Assembly (NCBI GenBank): GCA_040954595.2
Contig: CM082588.2
Span: forward strand, 7,254,001 to 7,318,000
DNA: 64,000 bases
Direction of reading: 5' to 3'
Origin: Balanoglossus misakiensis
Taxonomy: Eukaryota > Hemichordata
In this document: positions 46,070 to 58,789 of the stretch, piece after piece
How positions within the stretch are numbered: the first letter of the stretch is position 1
Layout of the letters: each line of letters opens with the position of its first letter
Translations under genes and position numbers: made by a program
Notes under the pieces: model-generated
The model's database searches: none
What the model was told of the DNA's origin: nothing
Seen by the model: only the letters and a program-made list of their open reading frames with translations

Positions 46070-47955
46070 ATGACAGTTCCTGTGATTGTGGTACATGGTG
46101 GTGCTGGCTACCAAGTTCATGAGGAATATAAAGAGGACTACATTGGTGTATGTGACGCAGCCAAGAAGGGATACAAGATTTTACAAAGTGGGGATGGAAA
46201 TGCCGTAAGTGCAGTCGTACAAGCTGTCCGCGCTCTGGAAGACAACGAGATCTTCAACGCTGGCCGTGGGTCAAAATTAAACCGAGACGGCGACATCCAG
46301 ATGGACGCCATGGTGATGAACGGCCAGAATCTGAGATGCGGGGGAGTTGTCGCGGTAACGAACATTGCCAATCCGGTCTGTTTGGCTGAAGAGGTGATGA
46401 AGAGGACAAAGCATTGTCTGTTGACTGCAAGATATGCGCAAAATTTTGCGAGAAGTATCGGATTTCCAATTGTTCCCATGGATGCACTCATAACACCAAG
46501 GGCACGAAGACTGTTTGACGCGGCAAAAAACAAGGAAAACGCTGTAAATCAGGAGAAATTATTAGTCGGAGGAGACTCTGAGTGTAAAGACACAGTAAGT
46601 CTGTTAAATCTGTAACTGATATGGAACTGCATGATCAGATTTGAAGTTAGTGAGTGTAAGAGTTAGATTGGGTGTGAAATTATGAGTATGATAGTGAAAT
46701 TTCCTCTTGTGGATAACTGTACATATTAGAGATGAATTTTTTTTTCAAATATGAATATGCATTTAAATTTGAGAAAGAAATGACCCTTACTTTAAGCTCT
46801 GTTAGTCAAATTTGCATACTATGATCATGAATATCACTAACTTTTGATATTTGTTTAGGTTATCTTGGACTAGTTAATCTGTCCACAGAAACATACAAAA
46901 TGACTACTCAATTCAGCCAAATTCTCACAAATGTCAATTATGATTTCAGGTTGGAGCAGTTGCCCTTGATCGCCATGGAAACTTGGCCTGCGCCACATCT
47001 ACTGGAGGCTTAACTTTTTCATTACCTGGCCGTGTTGGTGACAGTGCTTTGCCAGGCAGTGGGGGTTACGCTGATAATCAGCTGGGGGCCTGCTCCACAA
47101 CCGGTATGTAAAACTATCTGTCACAATAGCTCAGCAAAACAGTTGCATGCAAAAAATGGCTGCTTTGAACAATTGGGGACATTTCCCGAGATGTCCACCT
47201 GCAAATTTAACCCTTTCACCCCCAGTTCCCTCTTCAGAGGTCCAAGTGCACCCATATCAAACAATGGGTTTGGACTGAACCATAGTGGTAAAATGGTTAA
47301 GCACTGACTTCTCCTGGTTATACTGGTAGATTGCTTTGAGGGATAGTGAACTGTAGCTGGTATTAGCCTGAATTTCCATCTATAATTTGATCTATAAACC
47401 ATGATATGAGGAAGATACAATGGCCCAGAATTTTGCTTTTCAGCCTGCATGTAAGATCAATCAATTACAACTGAATTTGATTCCACATAAAACAATGTAC
47501 TTTACTGTACTGTACTGTACTGTACTGTACAAGACATTTGGTGCATTTCAGTACTGATTTGTCATCTGACAATTTAACAGGCTTCATTTGCAGCTGGCTT
47601 GTATTGTACATGTACATGTACATAAGATATTCACCACACTTGACAGCCATGTCTCTTCTCTGTATTTCCAGGCATTGGTGAGGCAATCATGCGGGTGAAT
47701 ATGGCAACCAGGGCCATCTACTACCTCGAGCAAGGTCAAAGTTCACAGGAAGCCTCGATGAACGCCGTACAGTACATGGTGGAACGGACGAGTCCTGCCG
47801 ACGGAGTGGGATGTTTAGGTGGCATCATACTTGTGGATAAGATGGGGGACATTGGAATGTATTGCTCTCATGAGTACATGAGTTTTGCGTCGATCAAAGA
47901 TGGCCGGATCAAGTATGGACTGCATCCTGATCACTCAGAGTCGAAGCCTCTCTAA
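46070..47955 (+). CDS. ASRGL1: Isoaspartyl peptidase / L-asparaginase (ASRGL1-like), three exons
   Basis: Exons 46070-46594, 46950-47103 and 47672-47955 (TAA), phases 0 and 1, giving 320 aa (human ASRGL1 308). It is an N-terminal-nucleophile hydrolase that cleaves itself before a threonine and hydrolyses L-asparagine and isoaspartyl dipeptides in the cytosol. Family marks in order: VVHGGAG near the N-terminus, [17 protein letters not shown], the catalytic DT|VGAVALD with Thr175, [21 protein letters not shown] and STTGIGEA. The nucleophile codon ACA is the last codon of exon 1. The residue before it is Asp, as in aspartylglucosaminidase and taspase, whereas human ASRGL1 has Gly. The rest of the sequence is ASRGL1-like. 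Intron 2 carries an inverted family T MITE. It is convergent with RPS4; the stop codons are about 585 bases apart. Confidence 0.92.
47207..47300. mobile_element. Family T MITE, inverted
   Basis: TTAACCCTTTCACCCCCAG to AAAATGGTTAA in intron 2 of the asparaginase gene, reverse to most copies. Confidence 0.88.
47497..47531. repeat. (TACTG)n pentanucleotide repeat
   Basis: About seven TACTG units in intron 2 of the asparaginase gene. A related ACAGT-rich tract lies at 54732-54765. Confidence 0.9.
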
Positions 47956-48463
47956 AGGAGGGATGGTGCAGAGGTCGGACCGCTGGATTAATTTGCAGAG
48001 GGGGGACAGTGCATGCGATCAAGGCTAGCTCTGATGTGCAAGATTCTATCACTACTTTCCAGTTACAAGTTGTATATTCGAAGTATATAAGTTTCTTAAA
48101 CATTGTTCGTAGTTTTCATCTTCTATACCTTTTTTGTATTGTCATGTCTTCACTGTACAACTATAAAAGCACAGTTGCAATACACAACACTCTCCTGATG
48201 ATTTGCACTTGCATACACAAGATCTGCCAATTTCGCGGATAGAATAACGCAGGGAGTTGTGGGACAGCTTGCGTTCTGAGCGCATGCGTTAGCCATGTAC
48301 TAGCCGCCATCTTGAATGCAAATTATACCATCATGCATTGCAGATACCCTATCCACAAAGTGGTCCATGCTTCAGGTGATCACTGACACATCATTCACAC
48401 AAAACAAAAAGACAGAACCCATTATGTTCGATACAAGCACGATATCAATGCTTAGGTGTTTTT

Positions 48464-48469
48464 TTTATT
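48464..48469 (-). promoter_or_regulatory. Polyadenylation signal of RPS4
   Basis: TTTATT on plus (AATAAA on minus), about 70 bases downstream of the RPS4 stop, as usual for short ribosomal protein 3' UTRs. Confidence 0.7.
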
Positions 48470-48539
48470 TAAACTGCTCAGTCCAAATTGTAGTCCTTTC
48501 TTACATAATAGTATATTTGAGAGTTTTGTTTTTTCCCCC

Positions 48540-51500
48540 TTAGGTACTCTTCTGAGCAATCCTTGTGTCTCTCTCTTCAGCAATAGTCAGACGCACACCC
48601 TTTCCTTTGGGCAGAGAGATCCAGGGTTTGTTTCCTTTTCCGATGACGAACACGTTCGAGAGACGGGTGGCAAATGTGTGACCTGTGAAGACAAAGGATG
48701 ATATATATTACTTATTGAAATATTAGTTTTCATTTAAAACCATGCAGCTCATTTGTCAAGAGATTGACCACAATTTGACCAGTCACGAAAGCAGTTCTTG
48801 TGACTATGAGGGTGTTCGCTTTTGATGAGCGAGTATATCCATTTGTGATTACAAACGCCTTAGCAAAGCTTTGGAAAACATTCTACAAAGATCATTGAAA
48901 ACATATCTACAAATGAAATGCACATTATACATCTACCTCCTGATATGCAAAACATAAACATCACTGTAGATGACACCTCCCATTGTCAAATGATTTATAC
49001 AGAATTCTAGTACCATTTCACTATTCACTCAAAGGCTCAGGTGGTCATTTGGCACTTTCATCTAAATACTACACGTATACCCACTGATTATTTAACTCTG
49101 ACCACATCACATATAAACCACAGACCAAGACAAGATTACCTGTAGCATCTTTCACATGGACAATATCGAAGGATCCTGGATGACGTTCACGGTTTGTGAT
49201 GACGCCAACTCTCCCCAAGTTACGACCTCCGGTGATCATGCACACATTACCTGTAGAAAGACAAAAACGTCAGTGGTAAGACCAGTATCATAAATGTTTC
49301 TACCATGGTAAGCCATTCCAAACTATAAACACCACACAGAAGGCTAACCATTTCCATGAACACAATTATTTTTCCGAGGCAACTTCCGAAGTCAAACTTC
49401 CTAACATGAGAGTAGCAAGATCAATTTGAAGACAGAGTAGACCAATCAATGCCTGGCATGAGCTGGGAGAATCTGTAAAAATTTCTGAGTGAATTCTACT
49501 GGTTGCTACAATCAAACTTTCTATGGCGGGCCAGCCAAGTAATTTTCCTGCATTGTCCATTATAGACAGGTGGTCTTTATAGACAAGTCAATTAATGCAT
49601 ACTATAGATTAACATTGAATTTCACTAAAAAACTAAATCACTAAATGGTGGTAGATGCCTAAATGTAAGAAATATTTCAGAAATGCCATTTATTATCAAA
49701 TCTTGTCGTACTTTGATAATAAACTATTTTTAAGTTGCTGCTGGGAAAAACCTATCAGACGATAATCACAAATTTACTTACCACTGTCAAATTTGATGTA
49801 ATCTGTGATCTTTCCTGTCGAAATATCGACCTTGACGGTGTCATTGACCTTGACGAGGGGATCAGGGTAGCGGATAGTCCTAGCATCGTGAGTCACAATG
49901 AATGGGACGCCCTTGGGTCCAACGCACAGTTTTCGGACTTTGCACAGTTTGTACTGTTGGAGGTTACCAGAAAATATAAATTCCTGAATGAGGAACATAT
50001 CTTTTCACTTATTCCAGATCCCACTAGTTTTCCCTTGAGGGCAAAACAGGGAAACTTTGCAGGTACTAGTCTACAAGCATCCATTTGGCTATTGACATTA
50101 CACAACAAGTTGCAAAAAGTCAAATGCTGCAAAAATCACGAAATGAATAAACGCTGACTTTTCAGGAAACAGATTTAATGGACAGATCACAAAACTTTCA
50201 AGTTTCATCACACACTATTATTTATGACTGCGTGTTAGAACCAACTGGGTGGCAAAAAGATTCTGCCGTTTTTTTGCCTGGTCATTTCTAATGTTTATTT
50301 TGTCTTTTTGCATACAAAATAGGTGTATGTAAAGTTTGTTCTTCTCGTGGGTGATGCCGTGACGATATTCAAATTGAATCAAAACAGCGACCGTAATAGA
50401 GAAGGGATACTATAGGCCCGGTTTGACCATATCTAACTGGAGCACGTTAGTACGGCTTCGATCAGGCCATTTTTCTACTGCATTTATGTTTCCAGGAGTA
50501 TGACTAGGTATTACGTAAAAATAAAAGTTTCTAGGGGCGATTATGCAGTGATTATGTCAAATATTAACCATAATCAACATTTTATAGAAGTGTAGATGGC
50601 TGAATATTCAACAACTTCCAGGACATGTATGCACTAACCTTGGATTCCTCATTGGTAATTCTGTGCACTGCGTAACGCCCCTTCACGTCAAAGACAAGTC
50701 TGAAATTTTCTCCAGTTTTTTCAATGGTGACAACATCTGAAGACACAAAATGACAAGATGTAAGTTCAGGGCAGACATTTTTTCTTTGACTGAAGATATT
50801 TGGAATGTGTTCAAATAATTTTACAAGAACAATATTCTTCATAACAGTGAATCATACAAATTCTGGATTAGAACCAGATGAGCTGTAACGTTTGTTTTAT
50901 CTGCATACAATATAGATGTTATATAGAACTTGTTCTTCTCGTGGGTGATGCCGTGACGATATTCAAATTAAATCAAAACAGCGACCGTAATAGAGAAGAT
51001 ATACTATAGGCCCGGTTTGACCATATCTAACTGGAGCACGTTAGTATGGCTTCGATCAGGCCATTTTTCTAATGGATCACATGGAATGCATGGCTGCAAT
51101 GTCAGCAAAAAAGATAAACCATGCCCTACTTCGACATTATGTCACTAGTGTTCTCCCCAGTACCAAAAGGTATCCCAAGATACCCTTTGATCTGGGGAAA
51201 ACAATAGAAACTCATTATCATAACAATTGAATATATTGTTATGCACATTAGCCACCTACCCATGTAGCCTGCTGGATAGGTGACATCTGTTCGGATTTTC
51301 CCATCCACTTTGATCAGACGCTGCATGCAAATCTTCTTAACTTCATCTCCGGTTAGGGCATACTTCAGTCTGTTCCTCAGGAAAACGATCATTGGGAGAC
51401 ATTCTCGCAACTTGTGGGGTCCAGTTGACGGCCTGGGTGCCTGGGAGACATTAAAAGCACATCAATATCTTTCTTCATGTTCTGTCCGGTTGGCCTTTTG

Positions 51501-52531
51501 CTAAACATATTCTGATATATCACAATATCATTGTACTTACAAATTTTCCAGTCAACTTGTCTAACATCCAGTGCTTCGGGGCATTCAGCCGCTTGAGATG
51601 CTTCTTTGGGCCACGTGCCTGTCAACAAAATTAGAAGAATATTTGGAGAAATTCAGTATGTGATAGTTTATACATGATATACTGGTAAGTGTACATTATA
51701 CATGTAAATTGTGGATGATGTGTGTTTGCTACCTTGAGAGGCTGGGAAATGGACATGAAAGCATCTATACAAATAGTTAGTAGACATAGAGTAACCAAAG
51801 TGTCGTCCCATTCTGTGAAGTCCCATCTATTTTGCACAAGTTGCTTTGATCACTGATTCTGGTCCATGATCATGCATGTATGCATTTCATGTACACTGGA
51901 AAATCAGCTGGAAGCATCTATTGCTCTATCATCAAGTCATAGCATTTATGATGAAACTCTACATGTAAACAATCAATGTCTCGAACGCTTCTTACGATTA
52001 CGGCTGAAGTTTTAGATGTGGGATTTAAATGAACTGCAATGCGGCGAATGTGAGGTCTGAAGCTTTCACATTTCAGCATAGATCTACCATCACAGTCCCT
52101 CTGGAGGGACTGTGCCTACTTACTACACGTCCAATTTATATTGACAGGTTTCGTCTGGAAACATAACATGTATAACGATATAGTAGACTAGGGTGGCAGT
52201 TGCCCCTAATTCATAGACCCCCAAGTGACCATGATGGGGATAACTAACAAACCATTAAATCGTGCATAGAGAACTGACCACCCAACCAAACACACTGCTT
52301 TGCTAGTGTAATTCATCGCCGCCATGTTTGATATCATTTATGGCGACAACAGTCTAGTAAATTGAAGGTTCACAGTGTGATTGTCGGGGATTTTTGGCAA
52401 ATGGTTGCCTGATAGTAATTTTGAAATATCTAAGATTTTATTGGACCAGAGATGAAAGATGTGAGTTTTCAATTGACCGGGATGATTACAGATTGTTTTC
52501 TCTGTGTTGGCGACGTTCATACACTTACCAT
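48540..52531 (-). CDS. RPS4: 40S ribosomal protein S4, seven exons
   Basis: Exons on the minus strand: 52531-52529 (ATG alone, donor GTAAGTGT), 51618-51541, 51440-51260, 50736-50639, 49953-49782, 49250-49140 and 48682-48540 (TAA). All phases join, giving 261 aa (human RPS4X 263). Signatures: [20 protein letters not shown] at the N-terminus, [20 protein letters not shown] (S4 domain), [19 protein letters not shown], then [20 protein letters not shown] of the KOW region, and the C-terminal [18 protein letters not shown]. It is a small-subunit protein that binds 18S rRNA. The start codon alone on exon 1, followed by an intron, is a common ribosomal protein gene layout. Introns 3 and 4 each carry an H/ACA snoRNA. 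The start is divergent from SYAP1. Confidence 0.97.
50334..50471 (-). ncRNA. Candidate H/ACA snoRNA, copy 1 (RPS4 intron 4)
   Basis: About 138 nt on the sense strand of RPS4. The 5' hairpin is closed by GGCC/GGGCC with an inner stem CTAAC/GTTAG and an open pocket (TGATCGAA and CAAACC between the stems). The H-box candidate ATAGTA sits in the hinge. The 3' hairpin is closed by the TTCTC/GAGAA core with inner GCTGT/ACGGC pairing. An ACA box at 50339-50337 is followed by three bases. Intronic location in a ribosomal protein gene is typical for animal snoRNAs. The guide target was not determined. Confidence 0.8.
50928..51065 (-). ncRNA. Candidate H/ACA snoRNA, copy 2 (RPS4 intron 3)
   Basis: Nearly identical to copy 1 over about 138 nt while the flanking intron is unrelated. 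5' hairpin with CTAAC/GTTAG stem and GCCATA/TATGGT below it, H-box candidate ATAGTA, 3' hairpin closed by TCTTCTC/GAGAAGA, ACA box at 50933-50931 plus three bases. The pocket sequences TGATCGAA and CAAACC are conserved between copies, whereas some stem bases differ (GCCATA here, GCCGTA in copy 1). Confidence 0.82.
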
Positions 52532-52554
52532 GATGGAAGCGGGGTAAGAGGAAG
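52532..52554 (-). promoter_or_regulatory. RPS4 5' UTR with terminal oligopyrimidine (TOP) start
   Basis: Upstream of the ATG the minus strand reads CTTCCTCTTACCCCGCTTCC. A start at the C opposite 52554 gives a pyrimidine-rich TOP leader of about 23 nt and fits the polypyrimidine (TCT-type) initiator of ribosomal protein genes. TOP mRNAs are translationally controlled through mTOR/LARP1. Confidence 0.7.
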
Positions 52555-52925
52555 ATTACCCAGAGTTCCGTGCAAAGTCCGATTTTTGGACCGCCTAACT
52601 TGCGGATATTATGGATGATATGGTTGAAAATACCACAAGAGAGGAGTGATTTAATCTGAAACTCACGATTATTTTTCGTCATTGAGATTATTTATTTTCA
52701 CACAAAAATGTTGTTGAAATAACATAAAATGGCCAAATGCTGATTTCCAATCCTTACACATTTTGTAATATTTCTTTTCCCAGTGTGCTAGGGCGGTCAC
52801 AACAAAGATGGCGAATATAGTTGAGTGAGATTGGCTGCGTAACGCACTCACAGAAGTTTTCGATTATATTTAACCTTTGCAAATAAGTTTGTGTCCAATA
52901 TATAACATAATCAGTAATAAGCGCG
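52555..52925. promoter_or_regulatory. Divergent promoter region of RPS4 and SYAP1
   Basis: About 370 bases separate the RPS4 TOP start (minus) and the SYAP1 start codon (plus). No TATA box stands out next to either start. The arrangement suggests a shared promoter; regulatory factors are not evident. Confidence 0.55.
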
Positions 52926-55900
52926 ATGTTTCAGGTTAGTAGTTGGTTCGGTTACAACACCGAAAAGGAGGCTGTGGAAGAAAAGAGCGAGAAAGTCGAG
53001 GGCGAAACGGAGACGTCATCACCAAGTCGTGGCACTGCCACTGCTGGTACAGAGGAATCCGACCATCCCACAGAGGAAACCAAAGAGACTACAACTGATC
53101 CGACAGAGGAAAGAAAAGAAGAGGAGGGCGAGAAGGGACCATCTTTGGCAGATTTGACAGGAAACGTATCTGCAGAAGCCGCTATTAACAGCGCAAAGGA
53201 GTGGGGAAGTAAGTGTATGATCGAGTTGTAGAATGTACATTGCATTACACCACTGCACTGCAGCCCGTTATATTCGCTTTGATGATGACGGTGACCATCT
53301 ATCAATGCCATCTTCTTATGCAACGCTCCCTTTGATGCGATTTAGCTGAGAGTAATGCTTAAGTAGTATTCCCATCTTAAGCATCAGTCATTCTCCTTAA
53401 CAATACCAAATTGATTTTAATTAAATGAAAGATGTTTCCAATTGTGTTTTGTTACTTTGTAGAAATGTACAGGTGTGGTCATGGAGGTGTGTTTGTGGAA
53501 AGTGTAGTAAACAATTGTATCTCTCATCAGCGGTACAATGTTATGCCATAATAATTCCAGCATTGTAATATTATTATGTTGTATTCTTTCTAGGTTACCT
53601 CTTCAATTTTGCCAAAGAAGGAACAAAGGTGGTTACAGAAACTGCAACTAAGACAGCACATTATTTGAAAGAAACTGTTGAGGAAAAGGTATGTGAAATC
53701 CATCATAGTCAATTGCATTCATTTCACAGTTTCATCACTACTAGTACTAGTCAATGAGATGAAAACCTTTGTATCTCACCACATATCAAAGTTTCCAATA
53801 AAATACAAAACATACCATCCCATATTCACATTTTTAAAAATTAAAATGATGCTTATTCTTCAAGAATAGGACAAAGTATATCATATATTTTTGTAAACAA
53901 ACCTAAACATTAGCACTGCGTCATTGTTTAATATTTCAGCTACGCAATGTGACACAGATTTTGCTTCATTGTGTACAGCTGTATTTATCATGTGATGTAG
54001 CGCTTGTGAAGCTGAGAGGGTTTTTGTTAATCTCATGAATATTAATGACACTCAGTTGCTGCATGTATTTTGATTGCCATATATTGAGGTCTCAGTTCCA
54101 CAGCTGTTGTATGGAGAATTATGAGTCACTGTGTGTCGCAGTTTATATTTTGTCTTTTTTTTAAATTGAGACCTTTTTTTCACAATTATTCTGTTATACA
54201 GTGTGTTTAAATACAAAGCTTCAGTTTCAACTGTAGTCTCACAAATGCCAATTGCTTTCTGAGTATACAGTGTGATTATCAATGTGATTACCAACTGTCA
54301 AAACTGAGACATGCTGTCTGTGATTTGCGTTAATGAAAATGCAGGGTTGCGTGTCCTTTTCCAAGTTCTCTTTACAATGTGCATCCTCCTCAAACATACA
54401 CCAGATTTTGTTTTCTTTGTATTCAAATCAAAATGTGGTTCAAGGAAATCTGCTCAGTACATGTAGAAATAAACTGTTTACATGCAGAGAGAGACAGAAA
54501 TCCTCAGATTACAGAACAGCTGTGGGTGGAATTAAATTTTGCAGAGATCAGAAGGACCCTGCTGCAATATACTGACCTTAATATAAACTACATGTCACGT
54601 TCCTTGATGTACCTGTACATGTAGTGTGCACTCATGCAGTCCCCAAACAGACGACACGTTAAGTGCTGGAAGTTGTTCGACAAGTCAAATCATGCATGCA
54701 AATGCAAACACCTAACAGACAGATACCTACAGTGTACAGTACAGTGCAGTACAGTACAGTACATGTATAAATGATCATAATATTTGTTGAAGGATATTCA
54801 TTTATATAAAGCTGCATTTGTAAATGCATCCTTAGAACTGATGCACATATGGAGTGATGGCCAGTAAACCACAGCTGGCAAAGGTTACCTGCTATGTGAA
54901 TACATCTCCTTTGCTGCGCTCTGGACTGTTGGTCTAGCTACTTGAAAACTTGTCAGGAATTGACAAGGATTTCTGTCATTCACACCCTATTCCAGCAGTT
55001 GTCGTTTGTGTTGTGTATTTTCTCCATCATATGTTCCTGTTTTACTAATTTAAATAGAGCAAATAGTATTGACATACATCATGTAATATTGTAGTTCAAG
55101 TTGATTAAGCATGCAAAAGAAATAATGGCCTGTATTATCTTGTGTCACATCAGACTATTCTGGGTGACTTTCAAAAGGAACAAGAGAAATTTGTCAAAGA
55201 GAAACACAAACGATCGGACGCTGCTGTACCTCCATGGGTTGGTTACAATGAAGAGGAACAGATGAAGCAACAGATCTTGTCATTATCACAGGTAACGGAA
55301 TAGCCAACTGTCAGTCTGAAATCTTCTACCATTAGCCCTTTCACCAACATGGTTCAGTCCAAACCCATTGTTTTCTATAGTAAGGTTGGACCTCTAAAGA
55401 GAGAACTGGGGGTGAAAGGGCTAGACAACTAATTACATGTATCTCCAGGCTAGCATTTCAAATATCTTTAACATGCTTGACTGTGGGATGAAGCAGGACT
55501 AAAATCGTTTGCAATTCTTTTGCAGGACAAGAGAAACTTTCTACGAAATCCACCAGCTGGCGTGCAATACAACTTTGACTTTGAAAGCTGTTTCCCTGTT
55601 GCCATGGCAACACTAGCTGAAGATGAAAACTTGAAGGCTATGAGGTTCAACCTGGTACCAAAACAGTGAGTACTGTTGTGCAATTATGTACACTTACATT
55701 GACTTTACTTAGAACCAAATACACCAGTACCAAGAATTGGGAATAGTATGATCTTGGAACATAAATGTAGTGTGGAAAGTGTGTTGCAGTTTCAATTGTC
55801 AGGCTATAACTATGCTGCATTCCAGTCTAGTGATAATAGCCACCAGACTATTATAAGGTGCTTTGTATTCTTTCTTCCAGGGTCAAAGAGCACAACTTCT

Positions 55901-58273
55901 GGCGGAATTATTTCTACAGGGTGTCCCTAATAAAGCAGTCCTCGCAGCTGACATCACTAGCTGCCGAGACTGGTAAGTGTCAAGTGAATTGTTAAAACAC
56001 TGAGTGGAGTTGCTTCGAGTTCACACTTGGGGGCTTGTGATTTATAACTAGGGTCGCAATGTACATTGAAACAGCTCTATATCAGGCATCGCTGAAGTCG
56101 AGCACCATGGAGTTGTTTACATGTGGCGTTTGTGTTTGACTTTAACATCACTGTAATACACCCATGCTTTGCAACTTACTGCCTCTTCTGCTATAGCCTT
56201 CACATGAGGAAGTAACCCATGGCAAAATCAGGCCAAATATGCATTCGGCTGGCAAATACTGATGCTATTATACTTGTATGGACTTACGATTTGCACAGGT
56301 CGCAATGAAATTCCAACATATGGCAATATAGGTGCACATACTCCAACCAGATACACATGTTGTACTAACACCCACCATATATATATACACACACACACAC
56401 TCACTGCAGTCATCATCTATAATCTCACCAGGTGACACTGGCAGCACAAGTAAATCCAGCTCCAGAAGATCATCAACAGAAAAAGGTAGAACTGATACAC
56501 AAAATTACGGTCAAACCTGTGCAAAGTCAGCCCTGTCTAATCCGGATACCTGTGCATACTGAACACATCTTCCTATCCCCTTCTCATAGGACACTGTGTT
56601 AATCTGAAAACTCTTAAATCTGACCTCTTCAAGCCAAACAATTTTCTTCATATGTGTATGGACTAGATAGGGTTTTTTGTACCTTTATGGCTATTGATAA
56701 AAACTCTTTGGTGATGCCATACTTTTGGAAGGTGAATTACCCTAGAAATTATCACAGCCTGCTGTATGGGCAAAAGGACTTAGATTGTTATAAAACTGAT
56801 GTATTTTTACAAGGGATAGCATGGCATGATAAGGTACATGTTGTCAATGTTATCTGCTTTGCTGATGCTTTTTAACACACATCAGTCTAACACAAAAACA
56901 AATATTCATCAACGATTTCATAACTAAATCAACTGAAAATGTAACAAGCAATTGCTAGTGTGTTCATATGACAATGTGTATGACATACATGTATAATTAC
57001 CCAATTATAAGCGCCACCAAAATGTGAACTGTTGCAAATTGGAGCTTACAAGGAAAACACTGAATCTCCTGTCTGTTTATGTTGGTAGATTCCAACCACT
57101 CACAACCCATTGATATCGCCGACGGCAACAAAAAAGATGACGATGACCTCCCTCCAGACAGCCCTACCAACGAATTTATCAGCGACGCGTTCAGTTCTGA
57201 AGTGGACCAGGCAGATATACAGAAAGGAATGCAGCAATTAGGAATGGACAAGACAAAAGAACAAAGTCAAGGCACTAAGGGTAATTTGTGTAGTGTTAAA
57301 CATATAAAATGATTTCACGATCAGTATTGTTGTTGTTGGAAAATGCCTAATGGTATTCAAGTCCAGAGTAATTGTATGTTGCCAGTGCAGATTTGACAGG
57401 AACTTATCACTTTAATTTGAAATTAAAAGAGCTCCTAATTGGGTTCTCGATACGTTGTAGATACAATTAGATCTTCTGATATATAAATCATATAGACTAG
57501 TGTTCTTATTGCTGTAAATTAAAGATGAGTAACATTTACCGGTAATCCTCATCAAACTACATGAATCATCAAATTCTACATTTTTGTTAACAGATGCTGA
57601 TGATGATGTTCCAGAATGGGAAAAAGAACTTCAACAAGAACTCCAGGTAAATCTCTTCATAACCCTCACACAAAATATTATACAATGGGATATTCTACAA
57701 GGTGTAATTTGTTAAGCCTTTTACCAGACATGATCGATATTACCAGAGCTTTGCTGTTTGGATGTGGATCATGGATGTGAATGGCAGTTCAATTTGTCTT
57801 CCAATCGGATGTATAAGTGATTGCAAGTTATGATATTGTAGTTTATGTACATACACTGTGACACAGCTATCCTACTATAAAACGGACTGAAGTGCAACAA
57901 GTTAAGTAATCGCCAGTTGTGTGAAGCCTGTTTCCTGTTGTGGTGACTTGCAATCACTGATAACAATAAATTTAAACACTCCAGGTTTGGAACAACAGTG
58001 ACCTTTGATAATTTCTGTTAGTGATGACCATGCTACAAAAGTTTTCACTGCATTGTCTATAATGCAGGCATTATTATATTACTGATCAAAGATATACTTC
58101 TTATGGATAGAGTATCACTTGTATTACATGTAGTGGCAGCAGCATCAGTTCTGATGGCTTACAAGGATCTCTTTTCTTGACAGGAATACGAGGTCGTTGA
58201 TGGCGAAGGAGCAGGGGACAATGAACAGTGGGAAGACGAAATCAACCAGATGCTTGAAGAAGAGACACAATAA
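52926..58273 (+). CDS. SYAP1: Synapse-associated protein 1 (SYAP1), BSD domain, nine exons
   Basis: Exons: 52926-53208, 53594-53688, 55154-55291, 55526-55665, 55881-55972, 56432-56485, 57089-57280, 57594-57646 and 58184-58273 (TAA); all phases join, giving 378 aa (human 352). Order: an acidic low-complexity N-terminus after [10 protein letters not shown]; a helical NYLFNFA-like segment ([20 protein letters not shown]); [13 protein letters not shown] with AAVPPWVGY; the BSD domain at about residues 166-240 with [27 protein letters not shown] and the diagnostic [15 protein letters not shown]. An acidic tail with [20 protein letters not shown] ends the protein. In mammals SYAP1 (BSTA) associates with AKT and supports its mTORC2-dependent phosphorylation. 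Between exons 2 and 3 the human protein has about nine to ten extra residues, so a micro-exon may have been missed in the long intron 2. The 56432 exon and the N-terminus are the least conserved parts. Confidence 0.94.
55332..55424. mobile_element. Family T MITE in SYAP1 intron 3
   Basis: TTAGCCCTTTCACC to GGTGAAAGGGCTAG, forward, 93 bp; one terminal base is changed symmetrically on both arms (AGCCC and GGGCT). Confidence 0.85.
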
Positions 58274-58777
58274 ACTGAAATAGCTTTATCAAAATAATAG
58301 TATTTACATTCCCAGCTACGAGAAGCCACGGTCCTTGTCGTAAAAAAACTTACCCACAATGCATCAACCAATATGGCGTCCATGCAAAGGGTCTTGATCT
58401 GGCACAAATTTGCGATTCGTAAAACCAATGGAAGTAAAGGTGTAATATTAAGATGGAGTGGCAATGAGGGTTGTATTTTATGCAGTTTACTAATGAACAG
58501 AAATTGCATGACGGTGTTTAATAATAGTTTATTGTATTTTTATGGTTTTCCGTAATAGTTTGAGCATACTGAAATCAGATTTATATTTGGAGGAAGTTTT
58601 GTTCTAACACTGAAATGAGCAACAGAAAGTTGAATACCTGTGATATATCAGCAAGGGTCAAGTCACCATGTAAATATTTGCAAGAAATGTGGATTAAATA
58701 TGGTAATGGTCCATGGATTGCAACTTTTGCATTTAGTCAGCAGAGGTCTGAAGTCGTGTTTCATTCACTAGAAATGC

Positions 58778-58783
58778 AATAAA
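58778..58783 (+). promoter_or_regulatory. Possible polyadenylation signal of SYAP1
   Basis: AATAAA about 505 bases after the stop at 58273. Beyond it, up to about 60.3 kb, no gene is seen. Confidence 0.5.
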
Positions 58784-58789
58784 CATGCT

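Noticed and set aside
46138-46533. 131-aa minus-strand ORF
   Set aside because: Antisense shadow of exon 1 of the asparaginase gene.
51876-51930. TGATGA and CTGA motifs in RPS4 intron 1, considered as a C/D snoRNA
   Set aside because: The boxes are only about 25 bases apart and lack a terminal stem; too short for a C/D snoRNA.
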